NCBI GenBank assembly: GCA_963761525.1
Contig: CAVXHG010000003.1
Location: 124,001 to 188,000, forward strand
Direction of reading: 5' to 3'
Source: BOG-931 sp963761525
Lineage (GTDB): Bacteria; Pseudomonadota; Alphaproteobacteria; Rhizobiales; Xanthobacteraceae
DNA length: 64,000 nt
Shown: positions 15,840-24,784 of the stretch, one piece after another
Position numbering within the stretch: position 1 is the first letter of the stretch
Layout: every line of letters begins with the position of its first letter
Translations under genes and position numbers: made by a program
Notes under the pieces: model-generated
The model's database searches: none
Told to the model about the DNA's origin: nothing
The model's input: only the letters and a program-made list of their open reading frames with translations

Positions 15840-17314
15840 CCGACCTGACCGCTCTTTCTTTAGCGCAGGCGCGTGATGCGCTGCGCAAGAAGGAATTTTC
15901 CGCCACCGAACTTACCGAGGCGCATCTGTCTGCCGTTGATGCAGCGGATGCGCTCAACGCCTTCGTATTAAAAACGCCCGAGCACGCCCGCGAGATGGCG
16001 CGTGCGTCGGATGAGCGACTGGCCAAAGGCGAGGGCGGTTCGCTGGAAGGTTTGCCGCTCGGCATCAAGGATCTGTTCTGTACGGCGGGTTTCCGGACCA
16101 CCGCCTGCTCGCACATTCTTGAGAACTTCGTCCCGCCCTATGAGTCGACGGTTACAGCAAATCTGTGGCGTGACGGCGCCGTTATGCTCGGCAAGTTAAA
16201 CTGCGACGAGTTCGCAATGGGTTCGTCGAACGAGACATCGTACTTCAAGCCGGTAGTCTCGCCATGGCGCCGGAGCGGCGCCGATACAACGCTGGTGCCC
16301 GGCGGCTCTTCGGGCGGCTCGGCGGCTGCGGTGTCGGCCCGGCTGTGCGTCGGCGCAACCGGTACCGATACCGGCGGTTCGATCCGTCAGCCGGCGGCAT
16401 TTTGTGGCATCGTGGGTGTGAAGCCAACCTATGGCCGCTGCTCGCGCTGGGGCATCGTGGCTTTCGCATCTTCGCTCGATCAGGCCGGCCCGTTCGCGCG
16501 CTCCGTGCGCGATTGCGCAATCCTGTTGCGATCCATGGCTGGGCCCGACGCCAAGGATACGACATGCGTCGATCGCCCGGTGCCGGATTACGAAAAGTCC
16601 GTCGGCGCTTCGATCAAAGGCATGCGGATCGGCATACCCAGAGAATACCGCGTTCCCGGCATGGCGGCGGAAATCGAGACGCTTTGGCAACAGGGTGTTC
16701 AGTGGCTCAAGGATGCCGGCGCCGAGACTGTCGACGTGTCGCTGCCTCACACCAAGTATGCCCTGCCGGCTTATTACATCGTTGCGCCGGCGGAAGCGTC
16801 ATCCAATCTCGCGCGGTATGACGGTGTGCGTTATGGGCTTCGTGTTCCGGGTCGTGACATCATCGAGATGTATGAGCGGACGCGAGCGGCCGGTTTTGGC
16901 AAGGAAGTGCGCCGGCGCATCATGATCGGCACCTACGTGCTGTCCGCCGGCTACTACGATGCTTATTATTTGCGCGCGCAGAAGGTTCGCACGCTGATCA
17001 AACGCGACTTCGAGCAATGCTTTGCCGACGGCATCAATGCGATCCTGACGCCGACCGCACCGTCGGCCGCGTTCGGTATCGGCGAAAAGGGCCGCGCCGA
17101 TCCGATCGAAATGTACCTCAACGACGTCTTTACGGTCACCGTGAACATGGCGGGTTTGCCCGGCATCTCGGTGCCGAGCGGTGTCGATGCGCAGGGCTTG
17201 CCGCTCGGCCTGCAACTGATTGGCCGGCCGTTCGAGGAAGAGACGCTCTTTTCACTCGGCGAAGTGATCGAGCAGGCCGCCGGACGATACGAGCCGACGC
17301 CTTGGTGGGATTGA
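15836..17314 (+). CDS. gatA: Glutamyl/aspartyl-tRNA amidotransferase subunit A
   Basis: Glutaminase subunit that releases ammonia for GatB. 492 residues with the amidase-signature Lys in LPLGIKDLFCTAG, and the Gly/Ser-rich stretch LVPGGSSGGSAAAVSA followed by GTDTGGSIRQPAAFCG, providing the cis-Ser and nucleophilic Ser. ATG at 15836 overlaps the previous stop. gatB is not downstream: the next gene is on the opposite strand, so gatB must lie elsewhere. Confidence 0.97.
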   Translation: MTDLTALSLAQARDALRKKEFSATELTEAHLSAVDAADALNAFVLKTPEHAREMARASDERLAKGEGGSLEGLPLGIKDLFCTAGFRTTACSHILENFVPPYESTVTANLWRDGAVMLGKLNCDEFAMGSSNETSYFKPVVSPWRRSGADTTLVPGGSSGGSAAAVSARLCVGATGTDTGGSIRQPAAFCGIVGVKPTYGRCSRWGIVAFASSLDQAGPFARSVRDCAILLRSMAGPDAKDTTCVDRPVPDYEKSVGASIKGMRIGIPREYRVPGMAAEIETLWQQGVQWLKDAGAETVDVSLPHTKYALPAYYIVAPAEASSNLARYDGVRYGLRVPGRDIIEMYERTRAAGFGKEVRRRIMIGTYVLSAGYYDAYYLRAQKVRTLIKRDFEQCFADGINAILTPTAPSAAFGIGEKGRADPIEMYLNDVFTVTVNMAGLPGISVPSGVDAQGLPLGLQLIGRPFEEETLFSLGEVIEQAAGRYEPTPWWD

Positions 17315-17321
17315 AGCTCAG

Positions 17322-18467
17322 CTAGCTGATTGAGCGTACGGCGGGCGGTTTAAGTTCTTCTGCTTTTTGCTGAGTAGGGTCAAAAGTCTCGCTGCGGGAT
17401 CGCGGCAGAGCTTCGGGGTGGTCCTGATTGAGGAACGCAATCAACTGTTCGCGCAGATCGGCGCAGACGTTGTTCGTGATCGAGGTCGCATCGGAGTGCA
17501 CCAGGATCTGCACTTGAATTCCTTGCGCGGTGACATTGGTGACCTGAACACTCGTGACGGTAGCTTTGCCACGGTCTGATTGTCCGACCAGTTCAATAGC
17601 CTTTTTTCTGATGATATCGACCGGTGCCGAATAGTCGAGAAAGAGTATGACGCTGCCGAGCGTCGTCGCATGTTGCCGCGTCCAGTTATAGAACGGCTGC
17701 TGGATGAAGAAGTTGAGAGGGACGATAAGACGCCGCAAGTCCCACAGCCGGATCACGACATAGGTGGCGTTGATCTCTTCGATCCATCCATATTCATTCT
17801 GGACCGTGACAGCATCTTCAAGCCGGATCGGTTGTGTCACCGCCAGCTGCACGCCGGCGATCAAATTGCTTAGGACCGGCTGTGCAGCGAGACCGAACAC
17901 AACGCCCGCGACGCCCGCCGAAGCAAATAGGCTGACGCCGTACTGGCGTACCGCTTCAAACGTCATTAGCGCAAAGCCGAGCGTGACCAGAACGATCACG
18001 GTATCGAGCGCTCGTACCAAAACGCGGATCTGGGTAATGTGCTTGCGCGCCGACAGATTGTCGGCGACGTCAAGCCGAAAGCCCATCAGATAAAGATTGG
18101 CGGCGATGTTGACTGCGGTCAGCGCGATCCAGCCCAACAAGCAAATGGTCGCCAGGCCCAGGCACTTCGCCAGTACTTCCGTCGTCGCTTTGTCCAGCGG
18201 AGCCGTTGGCAACGCAATCGCGAACGCCAGAAGTAGCATGCCGACCCTTGTCGGATTCCTGGTCGCTTCCAGAATTGATCGCAGGTAGGGCCGGCGTATC
18301 CCAAGCAGCCGGCGCGCCAACGCGAGAATTGCGCCGTGGACCAGCAATGCAACGATTGCCGCCGTGATCAACACGATAAACGAAACAGCCCACGGCGGCG
18401 CGAACGAAAGCGCGTTCCGCAATGCGTCTAAATTGGCCTGGGCGGTTTGGGTCAGGTTCTGCCACAT
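17322..18467 (-). CDS. Small-conductance mechanosensitive channel (MscS) family protein
   Basis: 381-residue membrane protein with four or five N-terminal TM segments and the pore-lining helix/beta-domain junction ASAGVAGVVFGLAAQPVLSNLIAGVQLAVTQPIRLED, the hallmark of MscS. The beta domain follows (YGWIEEINATYVVIRLWDLRR, LIVPLNFFIQQPFYNWT). It differs from E. coli MscS by extra N-terminal TMs, as in the MscM/YbdG-like classes. It converges with gatA, with only 7 bases between the two coding ends. Confidence 0.9.
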   Translation of the reverse strand: MWQNLTQTAQANLDALRNALSFAPPWAVSFIVLITAAIVALLVHGAILALARRLLGIRRPYLRSILEATRNPTRVGMLLLAFAIALPTAPLDKATTEVLAKCLGLATICLLGWIALTAVNIAANLYLMGFRLDVADNLSARKHITQIRVLVRALDTVIVLVTLGFALMTFEAVRQYGVSLFASAGVAGVVFGLAAQPVLSNLIAGVQLAVTQPIRLEDAVTVQNEYGWIEEINATYVVIRLWDLRRLIVPLNFFIQQPFYNWTRQHATTLGSVILFLDYSAPVDIIRKKAIELVGQSDRGKATVTSVQVTNVTAQGIQVQILVHSDATSITNNVCADLREQLIAFLNQDHPEALPRSRSETFDPTQQKAEELKPPAVRSIS

Positions 18468-18586
18468 GACACGAAATCGTCTTGTAAACGCTTGAGGAAA
18501 CGCCTTGTTTCACTCATTTCCGCGCTGGACAGTCAAGCACGACAGTGGCATCAAACGCCCATTGAGCATGGGCTAAGCGATTTGCG

Positions 18587-18997
18587 ATGAAAAGCTTCCT
18601 GCTGCGCTTCTTCACTTGGTGGAACGGTCAGACCTTCGGCACTCAATTGTGGACGAAGCTCTACGGTGAATTCGTCGGCGACGACGAATTTGGCAACCGC
18701 TACTATCGCACCAAGGATGGCAAGATCGATCCGACTTTGGGCCTTAATCGGCGCTGGGTGATCTATAACGGCGTTGCCGAAGCTTCAAAGGTGCCACCGA
18801 GCTGGCACGGCTGGCTTCACCATATCGTCGACCTGCCGCCGACGCAGGACGGTATAAAAGCCCACCCTTGGGAAAAGCCGCACCGGCCCAATCTGACAGG
18901 CACGCCTGGAGCTTATCGCCCGAACGGATCAACCCTGGCGCAGGGCCGCCGGCCCCAAGCAACGGGTGACTACAAGGCCTGGAGCCCGGGAAATTAG
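18587..18997 (+). CDS. NADH:ubiquinone oxidoreductase 17.2 kDa subunit (NDUFA12 homologue)
   Basis: 136-residue accessory subunit of complex I, found in alphaproteobacteria and mitochondria. Family pattern: FFTWWNGQTFGTQLWTK, GDDEFGNRYYRTKDG, RRWVIYNGVAEASKVPPSW, HGWLHHIVDLPP and HPWEKPHRPNLTGTPGAYRP. ATG at 18587. It is followed by the DUF2155 gene, as in related genomes. The nuo operon itself is not in the window. Confidence 0.95.
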   Translation: MKSFLLRFFTWWNGQTFGTQLWTKLYGEFVGDDEFGNRYYRTKDGKIDPTLGLNRRWVIYNGVAEASKVPPSWHGWLHHIVDLPPTQDGIKAHPWEKPHRPNLTGTPGAYRPNGSTLAQGRRPQATGDYKAWSPGN

Positions 18998-19088
18998 CCG
19001 CTCGCCCTTTCCGTGCCGCATTCGAAATGTTAACCCGGCAAAGCCGGTTGGACGGCCAGTTTGACCGCGCTTTAAGCCCTAGGGTTCC

Positions 19089-20105
19089 ATGATCCGCATT
19101 GCCGTTATTCTGGCCTTGGCCGGCGCGACGATCGCGGTGGAACCCGCCGCCGCTCAGTTCGGCAATCTTTTCGGCAACCAGCAACCGCCGCGACCCCCTG
19201 CAGATGTTCCCAACAGCGGGTTTCCGGCTCAACCGGCGCCTCCGGGCTACGGGCAGCAATATTCGCCACCGCCTCCAGGATACGGGCAGCAGCAGCCGCC
19301 TCAGGGCTACGGGCAGCAGCAGCCACCTCAAGGCTATGGCCAGCAGCAGCCGCCTCAGGGCTATGGCCAGCAATATTCGCCGCCTCCCGGTCAGGGGCGG
19401 CAGCAATCGGGTATCCAGGCCCAGCCGCTACCGCCGCCTCCCGGGGCTCCGGCCGCTCAAGGCACCTCTCCGATGTCGCCGGGACAGGTCCGGACAGCAC
19501 CCGCTCCCCAGCAGGCTGTCACGGCATCTCCGCCGGGTGCGCCCGCACCGCAGGGTGCGCCAAACCAACAGACGGCCAATCCGCCGCCTGCGGACGCAAC
19601 GGCAAAGCCTGACGACACGATCGTCACCGAGATGCCGACGCAGAAGATCGCCAATGCCCGTGCCGTGTTTTCGGGGTTGGACAAAATCACCGGCCGTATC
19701 ATCTCGTTCGATGAGGCGATCGGCGAGACGGTGCAGTTCGGCGCGCTCCAGGTCACCGCGCGGGTTTGTTATACGCGGCCACCCACCGAAGCGACCAACA
19801 CAGACGCATTTGTCGAGGTCGACGAAGTTACGCTCAAGGGCGAGATCAAGCGGATTTTCACGGGCTGGATGTTTGCCGCAAGTCCCGGCCTCCATGCCGT
19901 TGAACACCCAATCTATGACGTGTGGCTGACCGACTGCGCGTCTCCCGATACACCGACGCCAGTGGCGCAATCGACACCGCCGGCTCCTGCTGCCGGTGTC
20001 GCGCCGAGAGTTGCGCGGCCGGCGCAGCCGTCCGCTTCGCAGCAGCCACGACGGCCGGCGATCGCGCCGTCTGCTCCGGCTCCTGCTCCAGTCACCGACG
20101 ACTGA
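19089..20105 (+). CDS. DUF2155 domain protein with Pro/Gln/Tyr repeat region
   Basis: 338 residues. A signal peptide (residues 1-23, ending PAAAQF) is followed by a low-complexity region with tandem GYGQQQPPQ units (about residues 53-100), more Pro/Ala-rich sequence, then the conserved DUF2155 domain: NARAVFSGLDKITGRIISFDE, VCYTRPPTEATNTDAFVEVDE and IFTGWMFAASPGLHAVEHPIYDVWLTDC. The C-terminus is Pro/Ala-rich. A periplasmic or envelope protein of unknown role, usually beside the NDUFA12 homologue and aat in this lineage. Confidence 0.85.
   Translation: MIRIAVILALAGATIAVEPAAAQFGNLFGNQQPPRPPADVPNSGFPAQPAPPGYGQQYSPPPPGYGQQQPPQGYGQQQPPQGYGQQQPPQGYGQQYSPPPGQGRQQSGIQAQPLPPPPGAPAAQGTSPMSPGQVRTAPAPQQAVTASPPGAPAPQGAPNQQTANPPPADATAKPDDTIVTEMPTQKIANARAVFSGLDKITGRIISFDEAIGETVQFGALQVTARVCYTRPPTEATNTDAFVEVDEVTLKGEIKRIFTGWMFAASPGLHAVEHPIYDVWLTDCASPDTPTPVAQSTPPAPAAGVAPRVARPAQPSASQQPRRPAIAPSAPAPAPVTDD
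19245..19386 (+). repeat. 27-base in-frame tandem repeat (GYGQQQPPQ units)
   Basis: Four to five imperfect 27-base units, GGCTACGGGCAGCAG followed by CAGCCGCCTCA-type sequence, inside the DUF2155 gene. Units differ mainly at third positions (GGCTAC/GGCTATGGC, CCGCCT/CCACCT), showing selection for the peptide. Flanking variants read GYGQQYSPPP. Confidence 0.85.
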
Positions 20106-20111
20106 CGCGGC

Positions 20112-20220
20112 CTAGAGCGAGGTCGTTTTAGATTGTATTGATCGTCGCTCTAGCATTTTGATTGAGCATGATCTTTCGGAAAACCGGTTTCCACTTTTCC
20201 GGATCATGCTCTAGTTTTTT
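20112..20220. repeat. REP-like palindromes between convergent genes, with terminator-like T-run
   Basis: Two adjacent palindromes. CTAGAGCGA (20112-20120) pairs perfectly with TCGCTCTAG (20145-20153). GAGCATGATC (20164-20173) pairs with GGATCATGCTC (20201-20211), with inner CGGAAAA and TTTTCCG, as in the 2.7 kb element; six Ts follow. It overlaps the end of aat and lies behind the DUF2155 gene, so it may terminate the rightward transcript. Confidence 0.75.
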
Positions 20221-20885
20221 ACAAGCTGCTCCAGCGCAGTACTTCCGGTAACCGGCCGGTCGAGCGGCAGCGCACCAAATTTGCCTTCACCGACGAGCGC
20301 AGTATCGAGCATCTTATGATAGGCGCCGCGCGCCACCTCCACTGCGCCGAATGTCCGCAGGTGATCGGTCACAAATTGGGTATCGAGCAGGCCGTAGTGA
20401 CCGGCCCGCAGCCGGGCCACGAGATGCACCAGCGCGACCTTTGAAGCATCGCGCGCGCGGTGGAACATGCTCTCGCCGAAAAAAGCGCGGCCAAGGCTCA
20501 CACCATACAGGCCGCCAACCAGTTGATCGTTTTCGTAGACTTCGACGGTGTGGCAGTCGCCGCGTTCGTAGAGCTTGCGGTACAGATTGTGGATGCGGGT
20601 ATTGATCCAGGTGCGGCCACGCCCCGGCATCGGCTCCGCACAGGCGTTAATGACAGCGTCGAAGTTCCGGTCGACAGCGACCATAAAACGGTCCGCACGC
20701 ACGGTGCGTGCAAGACGATCAGGGACATGGAAACGATCAAGCGGGATAATTCCGCGGCGCTCTGGTTCTATCCAGTACAGCGCCGGATCATCGGCGCTTT
20801 CCGCCATGGGAAAAATGCCGCAGGCATAGGCTTTGAGCAGCACTTCAGGCGTTATATCGATGAGTGCTGACTTGCGGCTGGCCAT
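20211..20885 (-). CDS. aat: Leucyl/phenylalanyl-tRNA--protein transferase
   Basis: Adds Leu or Phe to N-terminal Lys/Arg of proteins to feed them to ClpS-ClpA. 224 residues from MASRKSALIDITPEVLL; family motifs AYACGIFPMAESADDPALYW, the central WINTRIHNLYRKLYERGDCHTVEV and GGLYGVSLGRAFFGESMFHRARDASKVAL. Start chosen at 20885 because it fits the family's length; the frame stays open upstream to 21047 without conserved sequence. The stop sits at the edge of the REP palindrome. Confidence 0.95.
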   Translation of the reverse strand: MASRKSALIDITPEVLLKAYACGIFPMAESADDPALYWIEPERRGIIPLDRFHVPDRLARTVRADRFMVAVDRNFDAVINACAEPMPGRGRTWINTRIHNLYRKLYERGDCHTVEVYENDQLVGGLYGVSLGRAFFGESMFHRARDASKVALVHLVARLRAGHYGLLDTQFVTDHLRTFGAVEVARGAYHKMLDTALVGEGKFGALPLDRPVTGSTALEQLVKN

Positions 20886-21136
20886 AGGTTTGTTTAACGG
20901 GCTCCCGGCTTCTGGTTCAAGTACCGCCGCCGCCGCTAACCGGCATTCAAGTTGGGCCGTTCCGACCCCGAAGGCTGTGGTCTCTTGGTGCCGGGTTTGC
21001 CCTTGGAACACCGGGCTGTGCGGCGTTCTTAACGGGCCACAAACCATGAACTCTCTAATATTTGAATTAGCTTGAACACTTTCGCACTCGGTTCGTTACA
21101 CCTCCAGACGTGGCGCTAAGGGTGGGAGCTGCTGCG

Positions 21137-21541
21137 ATGGAACTGAACGTAACAGATCATAAGCAAATCCACGTCCTCCTCGTTGAGGACGAATTCATGA
21201 TCAGCGAATGGGTCGCACAATCCCTGTCGGACCAGGGCTTTGCCGTGCAGACAGCGGCGAATGCGGCGGATGCGTTAGACCATCTAGTCGCCGATGAAGT
21301 GGACGTGCTGCTCACCGACATCAATTTGCCGGGAGATATGGATGGGGTGGCGCTGGCCTGGCGTGCCCGTGAGCTGCGGCCCAATATTCCTGTGGTCTAC
21401 GCGTCGGCGCGGGCAACAATGCTTTCGCCGGAGGCCCGAGTTCCCGGCGCTATCATTTTACCCAAACCATACGAGCCGGTACTGCTGGGGCGTCTGCTCA
21501 ACGCGGCGATGCATTACAACACGACGCATCGGCCAGTCTGA
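21137..21541 (+). CDS. Single-domain response regulator
   Basis: 134-residue receiver domain: acidic pair in HVLLVEDEFM, phospho-Asp in VDVLLTDINLPG, Lys in ILPKPYEPV. ATG at 21137 is preceded by GGGAG with 8 bases spacing; the frame opens earlier (21110). No output domain. It stands alone between aat and accC; the partner kinase is not visible nearby. The DxNLPG loop and short length recall receivers partnered with HWE-type kinases. Confidence 0.88.
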   Translation: MELNVTDHKQIHVLLVEDEFMISEWVAQSLSDQGFAVQTAANAADALDHLVADEVDVLLTDINLPGDMDGVALAWRARELRPNIPVVYASARATMLSPEARVPGAIILPKPYEPVLLGRLLNAAMHYNTTHRPV

Positions 21542-21552
21542 CGTGGCCGCTG

Positions 21553-22908
21553 CTATTGTTCGACGCTGCCGCGGGCGAGAAATTCTTCCAGCCAGTGGAT
21601 ATGGTAATCGCCGTCGATGATGTCCTTTTCGCGCGCCAGCGCACGAAACAGAGGCAACGTAGTTTCGATCCCGTCGACGACAAACTCGTCAAGAGCGCGC
21701 TTCAGTCGCATCAGGCACTCGCTCCGGGTCTTGCCGTGGACGATCAGCTTGCCGACGAGAGAGTTGTAGTAAGGCGGGATCGTATAGCCGTGGTAGACGG
21801 CGGAATCGACGCGGACGCCAAGGCCGCCTGGCGGATGGTAGTGCACGATCTTGCCGGGTGAAGGACGGAAGGATACCGGATTTTCGGCGTTGATACGGCA
21901 CTCAATGGCGTGGCCGTGAAATTTGACATTATGCTGGGTCAGCATCAGGTCGTTGCCGGCGGCGACACGGATTTGCTCTACGACAAGGTCGATGTCGGTG
22001 ATCATTTCGGTCACCGGATGCTCGACCTGAATGCGCGTATTCATTTCAATGAAGTTGAACTTGCCGTCCTCGTAGAGAAATTCGACGGTGCCGACGCCGA
22101 GATATTTCATGTCGCGCATCGCTTTAGCGACGACTTCACCAATCTGATCGCGCATTGCGGTGTTGAGTGCAGGGGAGTGGCCTTCCTCCCAGATCTTCTG
22201 GTGCCGGCGTTGCAGCGAACAGTCGCGCTCACCGAGATGGATGGCGCGGCCCTTGCCGTCACCGAGCACCTGAATCTCTATATGGCGAGGGCGTTCAAGA
22301 TATTTTTCCAGATAGACGGTGTCGTCGCTGAATGCAGCGAGCGATTCCGCCCGCGCTGTCGCCAGGCCGGCAGCCAATTCGGCTTCGCTGCGAACCACCT
22401 TCATGCCGCGGCCGCCGCCGCCCGCTGCGGCCTTGATTATGACCGGGAAACCGATGTCGCGCGCCATGCTTGCAGCGTCGGCATCCGAGCCAACACCGCC
22501 ATCGGAGCCGGGAACGGTCGGAATGCCGAGTTCCTGTGCCGCGCGTTTGGCCGCGATCTTGTCGCCCATCAGCCGAATGTGTTCCGGCCGGGGACCGATG
22601 AAATGCATGCCGTGGTCGGCGACGATCTCGGCAAAGCGCGCGTTTTCGGCAAGAAAGCCGTAGCCCGGATGCACCGCATCAGCGCCCGTGATCTCACAGG
22701 CTGACAGCAGGGCCGGGACATTAAGGTAGCTGTCCTTGGCGGCTGGCGGCCCAATGCAGACACTTTCATCAGCGAGCCGCACATGCATTGCGTCTTCGTC
22801 GGCGGTCGAATGGACTGCGACGGTAGAGATTCCGAGTTCCTTGCAGGCCCGCAACACGCGCAGGGCGATTTCGCCGCGGTTGGCTATAAGGATCTTGTCG
22901 AACATCAC
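21553..22908 (-). CDS. accC: Acetyl-CoA carboxylase biotin carboxylase subunit
   Basis: Carboxylates biotin on AccB with ATP and bicarbonate, the first step of fatty-acid synthesis. 451 residues; N-terminal KILIANRGEIALRVLRAC, ATP-grasp glycine loop KAAAGGGGRGMKVV, the ERDCSLQRRHQKIWEE block, EMNTRIQVEHPVTEM with metal/active-site residues, and GHAIECRINAE. Its ATG overlaps the stop of accB by 4 bases, so accB-accC are coupled. Full length. Confidence 0.98.
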   Translation of the reverse strand: MMFDKILIANRGEIALRVLRACKELGISTVAVHSTADEDAMHVRLADESVCIGPPAAKDSYLNVPALLSACEITGADAVHPGYGFLAENARFAEIVADHGMHFIGPRPEHIRLMGDKIAAKRAAQELGIPTVPGSDGGVGSDADAASMARDIGFPVIIKAAAGGGGRGMKVVRSEAELAAGLATARAESLAAFSDDTVYLEKYLERPRHIEIQVLGDGKGRAIHLGERDCSLQRRHQKIWEEGHSPALNTAMRDQIGEVVAKAMRDMKYLGVGTVEFLYEDGKFNFIEMNTRIQVEHPVTEMITDIDLVVEQIRVAAGNDLMLTQHNVKFHGHAIECRINAENPVSFRPSPGKIVHYHPPGGLGVRVDSAVYHGYTIPPYYNSLVGKLIVHGKTRSECLMRLKRALDEFVVDGIETTLPLFRALAREKDIIDGDYHIHWLEEFLARGSVEQ

Positions 22909-23354
22909 TCGACGATCAGAAGTGGCGCGCCGTATTCGACCGGCTGGCCGTCTTCGATCAGAATTTGCAAGACGGTGCCAGAACGGGGCGCGGGAATTTG
23001 GTTCATCGTCTTCATCGCTTCAATGATGATGAGTGGATCGCCGGCCTTCACCTGGCTTCCGATGTCGACAAAGGGCCGGGCTCCCGGCGCCGGGCCGCGA
23101 TAAGCAGTGCCAACCATCGGCGAAAGGACGACGCCCGGATGCTGGCTTGGGTCGGCGACGGGCACCGCCACGGGTATCGGCGCGGTTCCTGCGATTTCCG
23201 CAGGTCTCGATCGTCCGGCAGGGGCACTAAGGTTGCGCGCTACGCGAACTGATACGCCGTCACGCTCAAATTCGATTTCGGTCAGGCCCGTTTCGTCGAG
23301 CAGCTTCGCCAGATCGCGGATCACATCGTGATCGATGGTTGGCGTTTTCGGCAT
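22905..23354 (-). CDS. accB: Biotin carboxyl carrier protein of acetyl-CoA carboxylase
   Basis: 149 residues from MPKTPTIDHDVIRDLA; the C-terminal biotinyl domain carries the biotin-attachment Lys in IIIEAMKTMNQI. A Pro/Ala-rich linker separates it from the N-terminal helical region (LLDETGLTEIEFERDGVSVRV). Start chosen at 23354; the frame extends upstream into the aroQ end region without conserved sequence. Middle gene of aroQ-accB-accC. Confidence 0.96.
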   Translation of the reverse strand: MPKTPTIDHDVIRDLAKLLDETGLTEIEFERDGVSVRVARNLSAPAGRSRPAEIAGTAPIPVAVPVADPSQHPGVVLSPMVGTAYRGPAPGARPFVDIGSQVKAGDPLIIIEAMKTMNQIPAPRSGTVLQILIEDGQPVEYGAPLLIVE

Positions 23355-23383
23355 TGGCGGGTTCCCAGGCTTACGCGCCACAA

Positions 23384-23833
23384 TCAATCCTTCGCGCCGA
23401 TCATGGCGGCGAGCCCATCGATCGCTAGCAGATAACCTTGTGTGCCCATCCCGGCGATCACGGCGCGTGCTGCGAGCGACACGTAAGAGTGTTGCCGAAA
23501 CTCCTCCCGCGCATGGATATTGGTAATGTGCACTTCGATGACCGGCGCTTCTATCATCAGGAGTGCGTCGAGGATCGATATTGAGGTCGTCGTATAACCC
23601 GCCGGATTGATGATCAGGCCGACAGCCTTTTTAGCGCGCGCTTCCTGTATCCAATCAACGATTTCGCCTTCGTGATTGGATTGACGGAATACGATCGAAA
23701 GGCCGTGGCGCTTGGCGGCTACCTGGCACGCTTTCTCGACATCGCCCAGCGTGGCGCGGCCATAGAGTTCTGGCTCACGCGTACCCAGCAGATTGAGATT
23801 GGGCCCGTTAAGAACATAAACGGTCTTCGGCAT
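23384..23833 (-). CDS. aroQ: Type II 3-dehydroquinate dehydratase
   Basis: Third step of the shikimate pathway. 149 residues from MPKTVYVLNGPNLNLLGTREP; active-site residues are visible in NGPNLNLLGTRE (Asn, Arg), the flexible loop, IINPAGYTTTSISI (Asn, Tyr region) and VIEVHITNIHAREEFRQHS (His, Arg). First gene of aroQ-accB-accC, an arrangement conserved in Rhizobiales. The 29-base gap to accB makes co-transcription likely. Confidence 0.97.
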   Translation of the reverse strand: MPKTVYVLNGPNLNLLGTREPELYGRATLGDVEKACQVAAKRHGLSIVFRQSNHEGEIVDWIQEARAKKAVGLIINPAGYTTTSISILDALLMIEAPVIEVHITNIHAREEFRQHSYVSLAARAVIAGMGTQGYLLAIDGLAAMIGAKD

Positions 23834-23937
23834 CTTAAGCTTTAACCCGGCTCGCGGCGCCACGGGTCGAGCCGCAGCGCTGGCCGTTTATAGGGAAGGC
23901 CTCCGCAAAGGGAAAGGCCGGGCCCGGGCCCCAAAAC

Positions 23938-23972
23938 CAATCGCCCTTCCCAAACGCGGGGAAGGGCGATTG
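23938..23972 (-). terminator. Hairpin terminator after the DsbA-like gene
   Basis: A 14-base perfect inverted repeat (23938-23951 with 23959-23972; CAATCGCCCTTCCC and its complement) with a 7-base loop, followed on the minus strand by GTTTTGGGG. It separates the upstream DsbA/M48 transcription unit from aroQ. Confidence 0.7.
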
Positions 23973-24000
23973 CCGATCGCGTCGTCGAATGCAGCGCGGA

Positions 24001-24765
24001 CTACTTGTTGTCGGCTGCAATCTTTTCTTTCAATTCATCGAGACCAACTGCCCCGACGATCAATTCGTTTCCGACCACGTAGCTGGGCGTTCCATTAACG
24101 CCGAGCGCGTCGGCGAGCTTCATATCTTCGTCGATCGTGGTCTTCACCTCGTCGCTGTTCATATCTTTTTCGAGGCGCGTCATGTCGAAGCCGACGTCTT
24201 TCGCAACCGCAAGAGCGCGCGCTTTGTCGGCCGGGCCGCGGCCACCCAATAGCTTCTGGTGGAAATCGATGTACTTCTTTCCGGTCGGGTCCTGCATGCG
24301 GGCGGCGACCGCGACATGGGCGGCTTCCACCGAGCCTTCGCCGAGAACCGGGAATTCCTTGAGCACGAATTTGATGTCCGGGTCGTTCTTCAGCAGCGTC
24401 ATCATGTCCGGCAGTGCGCGCTTGCAGAAGCCGCAATTGTAATCGAAGAATTCGACGATCTGGACTTTGCCTTGCGGATTACCCAGCACGACCTGATGCG
24501 GCGAGTTGAACAGAGTGGCGTTGTTGTCCTTTATAGTCACGCTCGCCTTCGCGGCTTCGGCTTCCTGCTGCTTCTTGTCGAGTGCCGACATCACATCCTG
24601 GATAAGCTCCGGATGTTTCATCAAATAGTCTTTGACGATGCCTTCGACTTGCTGCCGCTGATCATCGGAAAAAGTTTGTGCCGACGCCGGGAGCGCCAAG
24701 AGCGTCGTGGCCGCGAGCAATGAAGCCGAAAGCGCCAGACGGGCTTTCGCGGGTATCAATTTCAT
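24001..24765 (-). CDS. DsbA-family thiol:disulfide interchange protein (periplasmic)
   Basis: 254 residues with signal peptide MKLIPAKARL...LALPASAQ. After an N-terminal helical region (QQVEGIVKDYLMKHPELIQDV) comes the thioredoxin fold with CGFC in FFDYNCGFCKRALPDM and the cis-Pro loop GVNGTPSYVVGNE. This layout matches the DsbA/DsbG-like Com1 family (BdbD/ScsC-type), probably an oxidoreductase or isomerase for envelope proteins. It follows the M48 protease gene on the same strand by about 20 bases. Confidence 0.92.
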   Translation of the reverse strand: MKLIPAKARLALSASLLAATTLLALPASAQTFSDDQRQQVEGIVKDYLMKHPELIQDVMSALDKKQQEAEAAKASVTIKDNNATLFNSPHQVVLGNPQGKVQIVEFFDYNCGFCKRALPDMMTLLKNDPDIKFVLKEFPVLGEGSVEAAHVAVAARMQDPTGKKYIDFHQKLLGGRGPADKARALAVAKDVGFDMTRLEKDMNSDEVKTTIDEDMKLADALGVNGTPSYVVGNELIVGAVGLDELKEKIAADNK

Positions 24766-24784
24766 GGATTAGTCCTTCCACTGA

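Noticed and set aside
17315..17321. Missing gatB as a sign of a broken operon
   Set aside because: The gatC-gatA operon is intact, and gatB is separately located in many genomes of this group.
19245..19386. Regular repeats that could suggest a CRISPR or minisatellite
   Set aside because: They are in-frame codons of the GYGQQQPPQ peptide, 27 bases with no spacer between copies.
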